Below, piece after piece: positions 17,139 through 24,747 of a stretch of 64,000 nt of DNA. The DNA is taken from NCBI RefSeq assembly GCF_013337765.1, contig NZ_VBSB01000014.1:62001-126000 (forward strand), written 5' to 3'. Both the position numbers and the translations under genes were made by a program. Source of the stretch: Mycolicibacterium sphagni (GTDB lineage: Bacteria; Actinomycetota; Actinomycetes; Mycobacteriales; Mycobacteriaceae). Under the pieces are notes generated by a model. The model searched no databases. It had not been told where the DNA came from and saw only the letters and a list, made by a program, of their open reading frames with translations. The first letter of the stretch is position 1, and each line of letters begins with the position of its first letter.

Positions 17139-17594
17139 TTAAGAAGTGCTGATACGACGTCGTCGTTCGGCCCGGCGCTGGCGGATGCTCAAGACCAGTT
17201 GTTCGAGCCACGTCGGTTGCGGTCCGTCAGCCAACACATCGATCTGTGTGTCGGTCAGGCCGCGCGGACTACCTGAGGCGGTACTGCCGGTGACGAGAAC
17301 CGGGCCCCACAACAGGGGTACGTTTCGGGGGAGCTCGCCGCTGGCGGCGAGTAGGTTTAGCGTCGCCATCCGGTTGACAGTCTTCCACGCTCCGGTCGCG
17401 CTGAACCAAAAGATGATGCCAGACCCGACGCTGACCGCTTCGGCGTGACCGCCCAGATATTCGGTGAGCATCTCGGAATCGATTGCAACGAGGGACATTT
17501 GCTCATGTGGGTCGATCGCGATACCGATATCGGCGCCGGTGTCCAGGAGCATGTCGTCGTTGTCGCTGAGATAGCCCCCTTCGAAGTTGTTCAC
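17139..17594 (-). CDS. Hypothetical protein
   Basis: 151 aa, unrecognised. It starts with GTG at 17594 after a GGAG-containing SD. The N-terminus is acidic (YLSDNDDMLLDTGADIGIAI) and the C-terminus strongly basic (SIRQRRAERRRRISTS). It lies 36 bp after the MerR gene on the same strand and is probably cotranscribed. Confidence 0.65.
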   Translation of the reverse strand: MNNFEGGYLSDNDDMLLDTGADIGIAIDPHEQMSLVAIDSEMLTEYLGGHAEAVSVGSGIIFWFSATGAWKTVNRMATLNLLAASGELPRNVPLLWGPVLVTGSTASGSPRGLTDTQIDVLADGPQPTWLEQLVLSIRQRRAERRRRISTS

Positions 17595-17630
17595 CTGGTA
17601 CTCCTCATGTCCGTGTCACTGCGATGGCCG

Positions 17631-18185
17631 CTATGCCACCCGGCCGCGTCGTTTAGCTAGTTCGTCGTGCATATCGTTCTGTCGGCCGCCCTTGACGGCC
17701 TCTGCCGGGAAGCTGCGGATGTCCTCACGCAGGCCTGGCAGCGAGGCACCGACGGCGATGCCGAACACGCCCTGGCCCCCAGCGAGTAGGTCGACGACTT
17801 CGTTGGCGGTGGTGCATTCGTAGATGCCCACACCGTCGGAGACCAGCGTGAGCCCGGCCAAGTCCTTGACGCCCCGATCGCGCAGAGCCGCGACGGCGGT
17901 GCGGATGTTGACCAGTGATATGCCCGCGTCGAGGAGGCGTTTGACGACACGCAGTACGAGCAAGTCGTGGAAGCTATATAGGCGCACGCTTCCAGATCCG
18001 GCGGCGGTAGCGATGGACGGTGGAACGAGATCTGTGCGTGCCCAGTAGTCGAGCTGCCGGTAGGTGATACCCGCGACCGCGCAGGCCGCTGGCCCACGCC
18101 AGCCCCGTGTGGTGTCAGCGACTTCGGATGCGGCCGTAAAGGTACCGGCGTCCAGGTCGTCGAAGCTGAGTTGCTGTTCGGTCAT
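17631..18185 (-). CDS. MerR-family transcriptional regulator
   Basis: 184 aa. The MerR-type winged HTH is clear: GPAACAVAGITYRQLDYWARTDLVPPS, then VRLYSFHDLLVLRVVKRLLDAGISLVNIRTAV. The C-terminal half replaces a metal-sensing tail with a mixed alpha/beta domain and lacks the usual Cys pairs. This resembles mycobacterial MerR proteins of the Rv1828 type. SD GGAGGGG precedes the ATG. Confidence 0.85.
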   Translation of the reverse strand: MTEQQLSFDDLDAGTFTAASEVADTTRGWRGPAACAVAGITYRQLDYWARTDLVPPSIATAAGSGSVRLYSFHDLLVLRVVKRLLDAGISLVNIRTAVAALRDRGVKDLAGLTLVSDGVGIYECTTANEVVDLLAGGQGVFGIAVGASLPGLREDIRSFPAEAVKGGRQNDMHDELAKRRGRVA

Positions 18186-18328
18186 GGCGGGCCCCTCCGG
18201 ACGTTCTCTACCTGTCCCCTGGCCCCATGGTAAGCCGGTGCCGGGATCTCGGGTCCGATGGCGCGCGCGGCGTCATACCTGGATTGATCGTCCGGATTTG
18301 AGCACTGAAGCATCCCAGATCACAGTTG

Positions 18329-18347
18329 CCCATTGTGGGAAAATGGG
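18329..18347. promoter_or_regulatory. Inverted repeat upstream of the RelE-like TA pair
   Basis: CCCATT, seven bases, AATGGG. It ends about ten bases before the antitoxin start, a fit for autoregulation. Confidence 0.45.
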
Positions 18348-18357
18348 TTAACTTGGT

Positions 18358-18594
18358 GTGGTGACTGAGCTTGCATTTGTCGAAACCGATGGCCGGAGCC
18401 GCGCAGTCCTCCCCGGCCGGCCCAACGAGCGCTTCGTAATGCGTGAGAATCCCGATGGCAGCTTGCTTTTGCAGCCCGCGCGAGTGGTAACCGACGCTCA
18501 GCACGAATTCGATACTGACCCTGAACTGCGCGAACTACTGGCGCGCGCTGCGGCATCTCCGACCGTGCGTCGGACGCGGGCTCGTCGGACGTGA
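18358..18594 (+). CDS. Putative antitoxin
   Basis: 78 aa from tandem GTG codons (18358 or 18361). A small protein with a beta-rich front (VLPGRPNERFVMRENPDGS) and a charged tail, placed directly before a RelE/ParE-like gene and overlapping it by GTGA. The size, order and overlap fit a type II antitoxin. The DNA-binding fold may be AbrB-like (weak). Confidence 0.6.
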   Translation: MVTELAFVETDGRSRAVLPGRPNERFVMRENPDGSLLLQPARVVTDAQHEFDTDPELRELLARAAASPTVRRTRARRT

Positions 18595-18854
18595 GTGTTG
18601 GGGGCGATTATTCGGAAGTCGCTGATACCCAACTTGACGAGCTCGAAAGCGGCTCAGATGTGGACTTGTACGACAGCGTTCTGGACACCATCGATTTCAT
18701 CTTCCGGCTGCCTGGGCAGGCGCAATCTCTGTCGACGGCGATCACCACACCAGCCGGCATTCGCATGCGTCTGCCAGTCATTGGGCACGCGCCCTACAAG
18801 GTCTTCTGGTCCACCGAAGGCCCTCGCATTGAGGCGGTATTTCCGCATCCATAA
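18591..18854 (+). CDS. Putative RelE/ParE-like toxin
   Basis: 87 aa. The helical first half (DLYDSVLDTIDFIF) followed by TPAGIRMRLPVIG and the C-terminal YKVFWSTEGPRIEAVFPHP has the order of RelE/ParE toxins (two helices then a beta-sheet with a C-terminal aromatic/basic strand). It starts with GTG overlapping the upstream stop. It is a plausible ribonuclease or gyrase-targeting toxin, but sequence similarity is weak. Confidence 0.6.
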   Translation: MSVGGDYSEVADTQLDELESGSDVDLYDSVLDTIDFIFRLPGQAQSLSTAITTPAGIRMRLPVIGHAPYKVFWSTEGPRIEAVFPHP

Positions 18855-18907
18855 CAGCCGCCGACCCTCTGGGTTCGGGAATAAGCAGATAGAGGGGGGA
18901 TTGGCAT

Positions 18908-19168
18908 ATGCCTTACGAGATGCGCATCGCAGAGGGATCGACCGTCCGATGGGTTGAGACGATCGTCGGAGACTCCTACGGTGACGCGGCTCTGTTCATC
19001 GCTTTGAAGCAGCTGCGAGCGCTAGGCGCTGCCGAGACTGAATTAGCGGCCTTCGACGCTCACTTACGACACGTGTACGAGACACAGCACGGAGAACTGA
19101 ATATCGGAGTTGGCGACACCGTCTCTGGGCGAGCCGGAAAATTCGACGTGCTGATATCGCGCACGTAG
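18908..19168 (+). CDS. Hypothetical small protein
   Basis: 86 aa, unrecognised. AGGGGGG lies 8 nt before ATG 18908. It is the first of a chain of seven tiny plus-strand genes (18908-21151), most with their own strong SD, which looks like one transcription unit. Its helical core is DAALFIALKQLRALGAAETE. Confidence 0.6.
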   Translation: MPYEMRIAEGSTVRWVETIVGDSYGDAALFIALKQLRALGAAETELAAFDAHLRHVYETQHGELNIGVGDTVSGRAGKFDVLISRT

Positions 19169-19189
19169 AGCCAGCCGAGGCATATCGAG

Positions 19190-19369
19190 ATGGCAGCGCC
19201 GACGTCGCCCAGGTTCATGATCACCCTGTACGGGATCGACCTTGAGGCGTGGCGCGAGGAGTTCGACATGGCCGTCGCGAGCGACCGCCAGGTCCTCGCC
19301 AGCATCAAGGACTATGCCGGTCGGTACATCAATCAGCACTTCGATCGGCTTGGTATCCAAGTCCACTGA
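19190..19369 (+). CDS. Small hypothetical protein
   Basis: 59 aa from ATG 19190. The composition is protein-like: MITLYGIDLEAWREEFDMAV, then LASIKDYAGRYINQHFDRLG. It fills the gap between two other small genes of the chain. There is no strong SD; ATG 19217 (MITLYG) is an alternative start. Confidence 0.45.
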   Translation: MAAPTSPRFMITLYGIDLEAWREEFDMAVASDRQVLASIKDYAGRYINQHFDRLGIQVH

Positions 19370-19403
19370 ACGTACGAGGAACGACGACAGGGAGTTTGGC
19401 GAT

Positions 19404-19745
19404 ATGGCTGACCACTTCGGCGTGGATCTAATGCGTAATTCGCGAGGAAGCCTCGGCGTCAAGTTCGACGAACCGTCTCGCCGAATTCTCGTGGGCACGA
19501 TGAATGATGCACAAGACGACCTTCTTGATGAGAAGGAAGACGTTACTAGCACGGCTGTGGTGGCGGTGGCTGACTATGTGTTCGCTGGTACCGGGGCAAT
19601 CGAGGTCAACCTTGGAGACGACACCGCCTATCGGATCGAGGTGGTGAAGATCGGCCGCACCCGATCTGGTGACCGGATCGCGTTGCTGCCCGGATCGGGA
19701 ATTGTCGGGTTGCCGGGTGACGACGACTATCCAGATATCGGATAG
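19404..19745 (+). CDS. Hypothetical protein
   Basis: 113 aa, unrecognised, with CAGGGAG before ATG 19404. Charged N-terminal half (TMNDAQDDLLDEKEDV), then a beta-rich second half (AIEVNLGDDTAYRIEVVKIG) that may form a small barrel. Third gene of the small-gene chain. Confidence 0.6.
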   Translation: MADHFGVDLMRNSRGSLGVKFDEPSRRILVGTMNDAQDDLLDEKEDVTSTAVVAVADYVFAGTGAIEVNLGDDTAYRIEVVKIGRTRSGDRIALLPGSGIVGLPGDDDYPDIG

Positions 19746-19812
19746 CCGAGTCCAGTAATCGTGAGTCGAGATGTCACACCCACCGAGGAGCATCGAGAAA
19801 AGGAGGTCCGAC

Positions 19813-20061
19813 GTGTTCCGCAAGAAGAAGACGGTAAAGCGAGATGGTGGTGCGCCGTCAAGTGAAGCTGTTCCCAGTTCATCTGCCGACCTGGAGACGG
19901 CCAGCCTTGGGGAATCGTCGCTGTTGCGCATATCGATCCGAGTCACGCCCATGAGAAGCATCCGACTAAGTTCGGCGCTGAATCGGGGCATCCGGTGGTC
20001 ACGGTGTATCCGCCGCTGGCGCAGTTTGCGCCCCACCACTACACAGGCCTCCGCCGGTTAG
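19813..20061 (+). CDS. Small hypothetical protein, possibly frameshifted
   Basis: 82 aa from GTG 19813, preceded by the strongest SD in the region (AAAGGAGG, 7 nt spacing). The N-terminus FRKKKTVKRDGG is basic. After about residue 35 the composition becomes unnatural (Arg/Ser-rich), while another frame encodes a good-looking stretch (GIVAVAHIDPSH, then GHPVVTVYPPLAQFAPHHY) ending at 20105. A shift near 19915 would join the two. Confidence 0.5.
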   Translation: MFRKKKTVKRDGGAPSSEAVPSSSADLETASLGESSLLRISIRVTPMRSIRLSSALNRGIRWSRCIRRWRSLRPTTTQASAG

Positions 20062-20159
20062 TGCAATGGCGGCGGGTCGCACCCGTGGAGGTGTGCAACC
20101 ACTGAGCGGTCAGGCCGTCCGGTGAGGGTGCGAATAGCCAACCGCTACAGGAGTTTTGA

Positions 20160-20417
20160 ATGAGGCTTTTTGACTTCCCGGACGTGCCGTTCGCCAGCCC
20201 TTACGCGGTTGTTTCTGCCGATCGGCCGCGTGAGTCCAGTGATCGGACCTACCGCTCGGTGCAAACCGCGGTGTTCTCAGGAGGGCGGAGAATCACCTTT
20301 GCCAGTGTTGAGCCATACCAGCCAGGCACTCACCTGCTGTTTCCGCAAGCAGGGGACCCGCCAGCGGTGTCAGTCGATGGCGTCCGGGTCGACTTCGTTG
20401 ACTTCGTTGTCCCCTGA
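20160..20417 (+). CDS. Hypothetical small protein
   Basis: 85 aa, unrecognised; SD CAGGAG before ATG 20160. Short beta-strand pattern (AVFSGGRRITFASVEPYQPG, then SVDGVRVDFVDFVV). Member of the small-gene chain. Confidence 0.6.
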   Translation: MRLFDFPDVPFASPYAVVSADRPRESSDRTYRSVQTAVFSGGRRITFASVEPYQPGTHLLFPQAGDPPAVSVDGVRVDFVDFVVP

Positions 20418-20486
20418 CAGCCTCGCTGCGAACGAACCTGTTCATCCGGGCGGTCCGGTGAAGGTACGAGAAAGAAGGAGAACGCG

Positions 20487-20741
20487 ATGTCCGTCCTGGT
20501 GGTTGGCCCCCGCGAGCTGCGCCCCGGCGATGAGATTGTCGGGGTACAGAGGCGGGGCGTTGGTGACGCTGTCTCCCCGCGAACCGGCAAGATTGTCAAA
20601 GTCGGTGCCGGCAGGCACCCCCGTGGCGGGGAATGCATCCAGCTGCGGCGCCGGGAAAGTGATCCGGACTGGTATGAGCTGAATCTCTGGAGGGGAAACG
20701 AATACGTCGACCAGACCTTGTTTCACATACGACGGGCCTGA
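20487..20741 (+). CDS. Hypothetical small protein, beta-rich
   Basis: 84 aa, unrecognised; SD AGAAGGAGA before ATG 20487. ELRPGDEIVGVQRRGVGDAV and ECIQLRRRESDPDWYELN suggest a small SH3-like barrel of Asp/Arg-rich type. Member of the small-gene chain. Confidence 0.6.
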   Translation: MSVLVVGPRELRPGDEIVGVQRRGVGDAVSPRTGKIVKVGAGRHPRGGECIQLRRRESDPDWYELNLWRGNEYVDQTLFHIRRA

Positions 20742-20782
20742 AGTTGAGCGGCGTAGTCGGGCACGCGAATGGCGAGCGGTCG

Positions 20783-21151
20783 ATGATCCGAGTTCCGCGC
20801 ATGCGGCGCCGCTGCCCGTGTGGGTGCGGTGGTACCTCGACTCACAGTGGTCGCGGTACGAACGGTGTTGCGTTGATGTGGGGATGCGAACTGCATGTGC
20901 GGCGGTGGGTACGGGACGGTTACACACCCGAGGTGCTGGGGTGGACGTTGGGCGAGGATGGGTTCTACCGCAAGGACGGTGTTGCGATTCTGACCGTCGC
21001 GCAGCAACAGCATCTCGTCGATGACTTTCGCTCCGGTAGGTACACGGTGGATGAATTGATGGAGCTGTATCCGCTCGAAAGTGAGGCGGTGCTTTACGCG
21101 GCGGTCGCGCGGCTGGCGCCGGGTTCACGGTCATCGACCGATCGGCGCTGA
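20783..21151 (+). CDS. Hypothetical protein with N-terminal Cys cluster
   Basis: 122 aa from ATG 20783 (TTG 20744 is possible and would follow the upstream stop closely). CPCGCGG and a further Cys (WGCELH) near the N-terminus could bind zinc. The C-terminal half (ILTVAQQQHLVDDFRSGRYT, then VDELMELYPLESEAVLYAAV) looks like an HTH-type helical module. Last of the small-gene chain and convergent with the 584-aa gene. Confidence 0.6.
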   Translation: MIRVPRMRRRCPCGCGGTSTHSGRGTNGVALMWGCELHVRRWVRDGYTPEVLGWTLGEDGFYRKDGVAILTVAQQQHLVDDFRSGRYTVDELMELYPLESEAVLYAAVARLAPGSRSSTDRR

Positions 21152-21203
21152 GTGCCAGGGCCTCGCTGGTGGTCGCCCAACCGTGGGACGCATCGCTGGC
21201 GGC

Positions 21204-22958
21204 TCACAGTGTGGCCTCGAGGAGTTCCGCGTCGCCACGGCGACCCAACAGTGCGGCGACCTCTTCAGGTTGGCAACGCAGGCCGCGGGCGAGGTCGGCG
21301 ACGGGGTTGCGTACCGGTTTTCCGAGCAGGACGCGCAATCGCTGTCTTACGTTCTCGCCTGCCCGGATCCGCGTTGCCTTCACCGTTGAGTCACGCACGT
21401 TGAACGCCAGCACGATGGTGTCGTCCATGTCGGCGCCGAGCGCGGTAGCCAGCCCGCGTAGGGAGCCGACGCTGGCGCCGTTGGTCGCGGACAGCCGCCA
21501 GAACAGGTCGATGTCGTGGGTGCCGGAGAACGACCGCCGCTGGCCGGGGTGGATGCCGAGCGCTGTGGCCGTCGCTGGGCTCAGTGTTTGTCCGGAGCCG
21601 CGTAGGAGGTCGTAGTCCACTGCTATCGCGATGCGGATCTCGTTGCGGCCGTTGTGGAATGCCCCGCGGGCGGCGTACAGCGGTGCGACCGTCGGCCAGC
21701 CGTCGGATTCGGTGCGCCGGCGCACCATTGCGTTGTCGATCACGAAGCCGGGCGTACTCAGATAGCTCCGGATGGAGCTTTCGGCGACGTCCGGAAAGGT
21801 CGCTGTCATGTCGTCGACGATGGCCTTGATGCTGATCGCGCCGCCCGCGGTGTCGATGCGCGCGGCGATCTCGGCGAAGACGCCGATGTATTCGCTGATG
21901 CCCCATTGACGAAGCGCCCATGTCTGTTTGGTGGCGCGGGTGAATCGTGGGTCGCTGTAGAGAACGTCGCGCACGGACCGTTCGTGGCCTCCTATGGTGG
22001 CGGCGATGAGCGCGGCGGAGGCCGGGACGCCGGACAGGCGGAGGGCGGCTTCGGTCTTGTCGGCGGTGGTGGGTCCCCATCGCACCCACCGGTCGCCGAA
22101 GCGGCGCAGTCCGGGGCGGCTGTGAATGAATTCGCTCGCGGTCTGCGGGGGAATGTCTAGGGCTTCGAGTTCGAGGATGAGGGCCGCGGTGGTCGGCGCG
22201 CCCGTCTTGGCGAAGGCTGCGTCGAGGGTGTCGCTCGCGGCGCGCAGGCCTTGGGCGGCGGTGTCTTCGAGCCAGGTGTCTCGGCGGGAGTAGGGGCCGG
22301 CGAGGTGCAGCAGCAGTTGTCCGGCGTCGGTGGTTAGGTCGAGGCCGAGGTCGTTGAGCGCCCGTTCGGCGGTGTGTTGGTGTGTTAGTGGGCCGAGTCG
22401 GTGGCGCAGATCTTCGGCGTGGTCGACGACGGCGGCGTGGGTGGGATCGGCGAGCAATTCCCGGAACCGGCGGTCGGCGCGGGGCTGATTGCGCTGCACG
22501 TTGACGGGTGCGACGCCGAGTTGGCGGGCGGTCACCGGAATGGTCTGTGGGTTCAGTGCCCACCCCCGGGCGGACAGCAGCTTGTGGTCGTAGTCGGTGA
22601 GTCGATCGAGCAGTCGGTGGATGGCCGTCGCGGCATCCAGGTCCTCGTCGAGCCGGGTGGATCGGGCGAGGGCGACGGCGTCGCGGGCGGCGATCATGAT
22701 GGCACGCACCGTGCCGATCCCGCCTTTGGGCCGGTTGACCAACGACGAGATGGTCTCGCCAGCCAGGTCTGACCAGGTGGCGAAGTCTGTGCCATAGAAG
22801 GTGCGTGCGCGGCCCGGTAACCAGCCGTACGGGATGGCCTGTTCGGCGATCTCGTCGAGGCCGGCGACGAGATCGCGGATCGGGGTTTCGGTCAGATCGT
22901 GGATCGTCTGCCACCAGGCGGCGGAGTCCAGGTGCTCACTGACCACGGCCTGGGTCAC
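21204..22958 (-). CDS. Large protein with sigma-region-4-like HTH
   Basis: 584 aa. Near residues 118-165 the sequence LLDRLTDYDHKLLSARGWAL, TIPVTARQLGVAPVNVQRNQ, PRADRRF has the layout of a sigma-70 region 4 HTH, including the arginine-rich recognition end. The rest is helical with a WYL- or helicase-free look, and I recognise no enzymatic motif. Starts with GTG 22958 without a good SD, and the same frame continues upstream to a single TGA that separates it from the 48-codon ORF at 23144, so the original gene may have begun there. Same strand as the MazEF-like pair. Confidence 0.65.
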   Translation of the reverse strand: MTQAVVSEHLDSAAWWQTIHDLTETPIRDLVAGLDEIAEQAIPYGWLPGRARTFYGTDFATWSDLAGETISSLVNRPKGGIGTVRAIMIAARDAVALARSTRLDEDLDAATAIHRLLDRLTDYDHKLLSARGWALNPQTIPVTARQLGVAPVNVQRNQPRADRRFRELLADPTHAAVVDHAEDLRHRLGPLTHQHTAERALNDLGLDLTTDAGQLLLHLAGPYSRRDTWLEDTAAQGLRAASDTLDAAFAKTGAPTTAALILELEALDIPPQTASEFIHSRPGLRRFGDRWVRWGPTTADKTEAALRLSGVPASAALIAATIGGHERSVRDVLYSDPRFTRATKQTWALRQWGISEYIGVFAEIAARIDTAGGAISIKAIVDDMTATFPDVAESSIRSYLSTPGFVIDNAMVRRRTESDGWPTVAPLYAARGAFHNGRNEIRIAIAVDYDLLRGSGQTLSPATATALGIHPGQRRSFSGTHDIDLFWRLSATNGASVGSLRGLATALGADMDDTIVLAFNVRDSTVKATRIRAGENVRQRLRVLLGKPVRNPVADLARGLRCQPEEVAALLGRRGDAELLEATL

Positions 22959-22997
22959 GACGCGTCGCTCGGGGGCGTCGGACGCGTTGAGACGAAA

Positions 22998-23144
22998 TCA
23001 TGGACGAGCGTCTTCGGGTTGCTCCCACATCGCGTTGGTGGCTTCCTCGTCAGCCTCGGAGCTCTGCGCCATCCGGTCCATCAGAGCCCGTGAGGGATTC
23101 TTGCGCAGCGCCGCGTGAATAGTGTCGTCGTTGTCGCTCGTCAT
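22998..23144 (-). CDS. Short ORF between mazF-like gene and the 584-aa gene, possibly its severed N-terminus
   Basis: 48 aa, starting with an ATGA overlap at the end of the toxin gene. Sequence features: helical, acidic, Met-rich (SRALMDRMAQSSEADEEATN). It ends with TGA in the same frame as the following gene; 13 sense codons separate that TGA from GTG 22958. A single TGG-to-TGA change would explain the split. Confidence 0.5.
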   Translation of the reverse strand: MTSDNDDTIHAALRKNPSRALMDRMAQSSEADEEATNAMWEQPEDARP

Positions 23145-23461
23145 GGGATTGCCAGTGCGATTCGTAGGCCGGTGTTGACCCGGATGATGGTGGCCGGGCT
23201 CAGGGCGCCGAGGTGGTCGGTGAGTTCGTCTTTGGTGAGCTGCTGGAGGTCGTCGCAGACGATCCAGCCTGTCAGGGGGTCGGCGGCGGATAACGGAATC
23301 CAGGTGGGCAGATTGGCGTGCTTGGTGGTGGTGGTGATTCGCACGGCCAGGAGATCGCTGAGGGCGGTGTTGCGTCGGTTGTTCGAGACGACTAGCCAGG
23401 GCTTGGCGCCGAAGCCGATATCAGCGCGATAGACCTGGCCGCGAGCCGGGCGCGCTTGCAC
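23141..23461 (-). CDS. MazF/PemK-like endoribonuclease toxin
   Basis: 106 aa. The N-terminal RGQVYRADIGFGAKPWLVVSNNRRN matches the MazF beta-barrel start (RGEVW...KPR..LVVSN.xR). TWIPLSAADPLTGWIVCDDL, QQLTKDEL and LGALSPATIIRVNTGLRIAL follow the family order. It starts at GTG 23461 overlapping the antitoxin stop (TAGTG). MazF toxins cleave mRNA or tRNA at short sequences. Confidence 0.85.
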   Translation of the reverse strand: MQARPARGQVYRADIGFGAKPWLVVSNNRRNTALSDLLAVRITTTTKHANLPTWIPLSAADPLTGWIVCDDLQQLTKDELTDHLGALSPATIIRVNTGLRIALAIP

Positions 23462-23775
23462 TAGCTGTCCGTGTTCGCATCGACGCGAAGGGCGTATCGG
23501 CGTCGGCGCTCAGCGGCTTCTGGCGCGTCGTGGACCTCGGGATAGATCTGGGCGAGCTCCTCGTATCCGAGTTCGAGCGCTCGTTGTTGGACCGTCGCCG
23601 CTCCGGTGGCGATCAGCGCCCTGATGAGGGCTGATTCGGACTTGTCGCGGATGTCGACGCCTAGCTCTTCTGCGATGGCGTGAAGGGATGTGGATTCGGG
23701 TCGCGTGGGGTCGGCGACTGCTTCGAGGACTTCGAGGTCCCGGGAGGTGAGCGTCACCGTGGTTCGTTTTGCCAT
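23461..23775 (-). CDS. MazE-like antitoxin
   Basis: 104 aa from ATG 23775; upstream in-frame ATGs at 23778, 23790 and 23793 exist. TTVTLTSRDLEVLEAVAD looks like a short ribbon-helix-helix start, and the tail is acidic and helical as expected for a toxin-binding segment. Order and overlap with the MazF-like gene support the call. A palindrome lies just upstream. Confidence 0.75.
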   Translation of the reverse strand: MAKRTTVTLTSRDLEVLEAVADPTRPESTSLHAIAEELGVDIRDKSESALIRALIATGAATVQQRALELGYEELAQIYPEVHDAPEAAERRRRYALRVDANTDS

Positions 23776-23796
23776 CATCACATCGTACATCATTAT

Positions 23797-23818
23797 GTGA
23801 TGCGCAATGGTGCATCAC
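23797..23818. promoter_or_regulatory. Palindrome upstream of the MazEF-like pair
   Basis: GTGATGC, eight bases, GCATCAC, with a further ATCACAT/ATGTGAT pair next to it (23777-23801). Likely autoregulatory operator of the TA pair. Confidence 0.6.
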
Positions 23819-24043
23819 GCGGTGGCGCCGGTAACGGCGGCGGCGCGGAGTATCTAGACCCGGGATGCGTGGCCGCCGGTGCACGAGGCCCTGGCGGCGG
23901 CGGGGCGGGCGCTCGGCGCCGAAGGCAGCGGGACGGGGCGTTCAGCGCGGTGACCTGCAGCGACGGGGAGTCCGCCCTGTGGCGGAGGCCTCGAGCTCCC
24001 AGAAGAAGAGCAAGCACTCTTCTTCTAGGGCAGGAGGCCCATC

Positions 24044-24253
24044 GTGGCTTCGGACAACACGTACGTGTGGCGGCGACGGGCCGCGACAACGCTGGACTGG
24101 GTGGCGGTGGTCGGTGATGTGACTGCCGGTGTCGCCACCTTCACCGGGGCAACCCACTGGTCGGCGATCGCGACCATCGCCGCGGTGAGCGCCCGCGCGG
24201 TGGCCGAGGCCGTCGCGCCGCCGCCGGATGATCCGCCGCCCGCTGACGGCTGA
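24044..24253 (+). CDS. Small hypothetical protein
   Basis: 69 aa from GTG 24044 with SD GCAGGAGG at ideal spacing. A weakly hydrophobic stretch (VAVVGDVTAGVATFTGATHW) may be membrane-associated; the tail is Pro/Asp-rich. It lies 43 bp before a membrane-protein gene and may be its partner. Confidence 0.55.
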   Translation: MASDNTYVWRRRAATTLDWVAVVGDVTAGVATFTGATHWSAIATIAAVSARAVAEAVAPPPDDPPPADG

Positions 24254-24296
24254 ATCGACTTGGTCGTGTCGACATGGGCCAGAAGAATCGTCGGGC

Positions 24297-24620
24297 ATGA
24301 ACCTCGTTCTGTTGATCTTCCTGATCGTCGCCGCCGTCGGGGTCTTCCTGATGTGGCCCGGACGGTCCGGCACGGACTCCTGGTGGATCGGGTCGGGGAC
24401 GCGGGACAGCCGGGGCGGGCGGATACGGCTGCTGATCGGTGACGTGCTGCTGATCGGCGGTCTGATCGGAACGACGGTCGTGCAGCTGATCGGTGTGCGC
24501 TGGGGTGTGGGTGTGGTGATCATGCTCGTGGTGCAGGTGGTCCTGGTGCTGCTCGTTGGGCGGCTGGCAGTCCGGCATTGGCGCAGCACGCGGAATGCTC
24601 CGCAGCCGCCGACTGCCTGA
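24297..24620 (+). CDS. Small integral membrane protein
   Basis: 107 aa. Three hydrophobic helices: residues 2-20 (NLVLLIFLIVAAVGVFLMW), a middle one around LLIGDVLLIGGLIGTTVVQL, and a third around VGVVIMLVVQVVLVLLVG. No known family. It lies just upstream of the ESX operon on the same strand but is separated from eccB by 127 bp, so membership is uncertain. Confidence 0.6.
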   Translation: MNLVLLIFLIVAAVGVFLMWPGRSGTDSWWIGSGTRDSRGGRIRLLIGDVLLIGGLIGTTVVQLIGVRWGVGVVIMLVVQVVLVLLVGRLAVRHWRSTRNAPQPPTA

Positions 24621-24747
24621 TCGCCGCGACGACCGGTGTGCGATCGAACGTGCGGTCCGTGCGGACAATCGGTATAGCCGGTGCATTTCTTGGCGCTCGA
24701 ATCGGACTCGGCTTCCTTCGCTGGCGCGGTTCTCTTAGCGTGTATTC

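Noticed and set aside
21391..22914. A 507-codon Arg/Pro-rich frame overlapping the 584-aa gene
   Set aside because: Composition (runs of Arg and Pro) is that of a frame-shifted shadow; the other frame has a clear HTH and normal composition.
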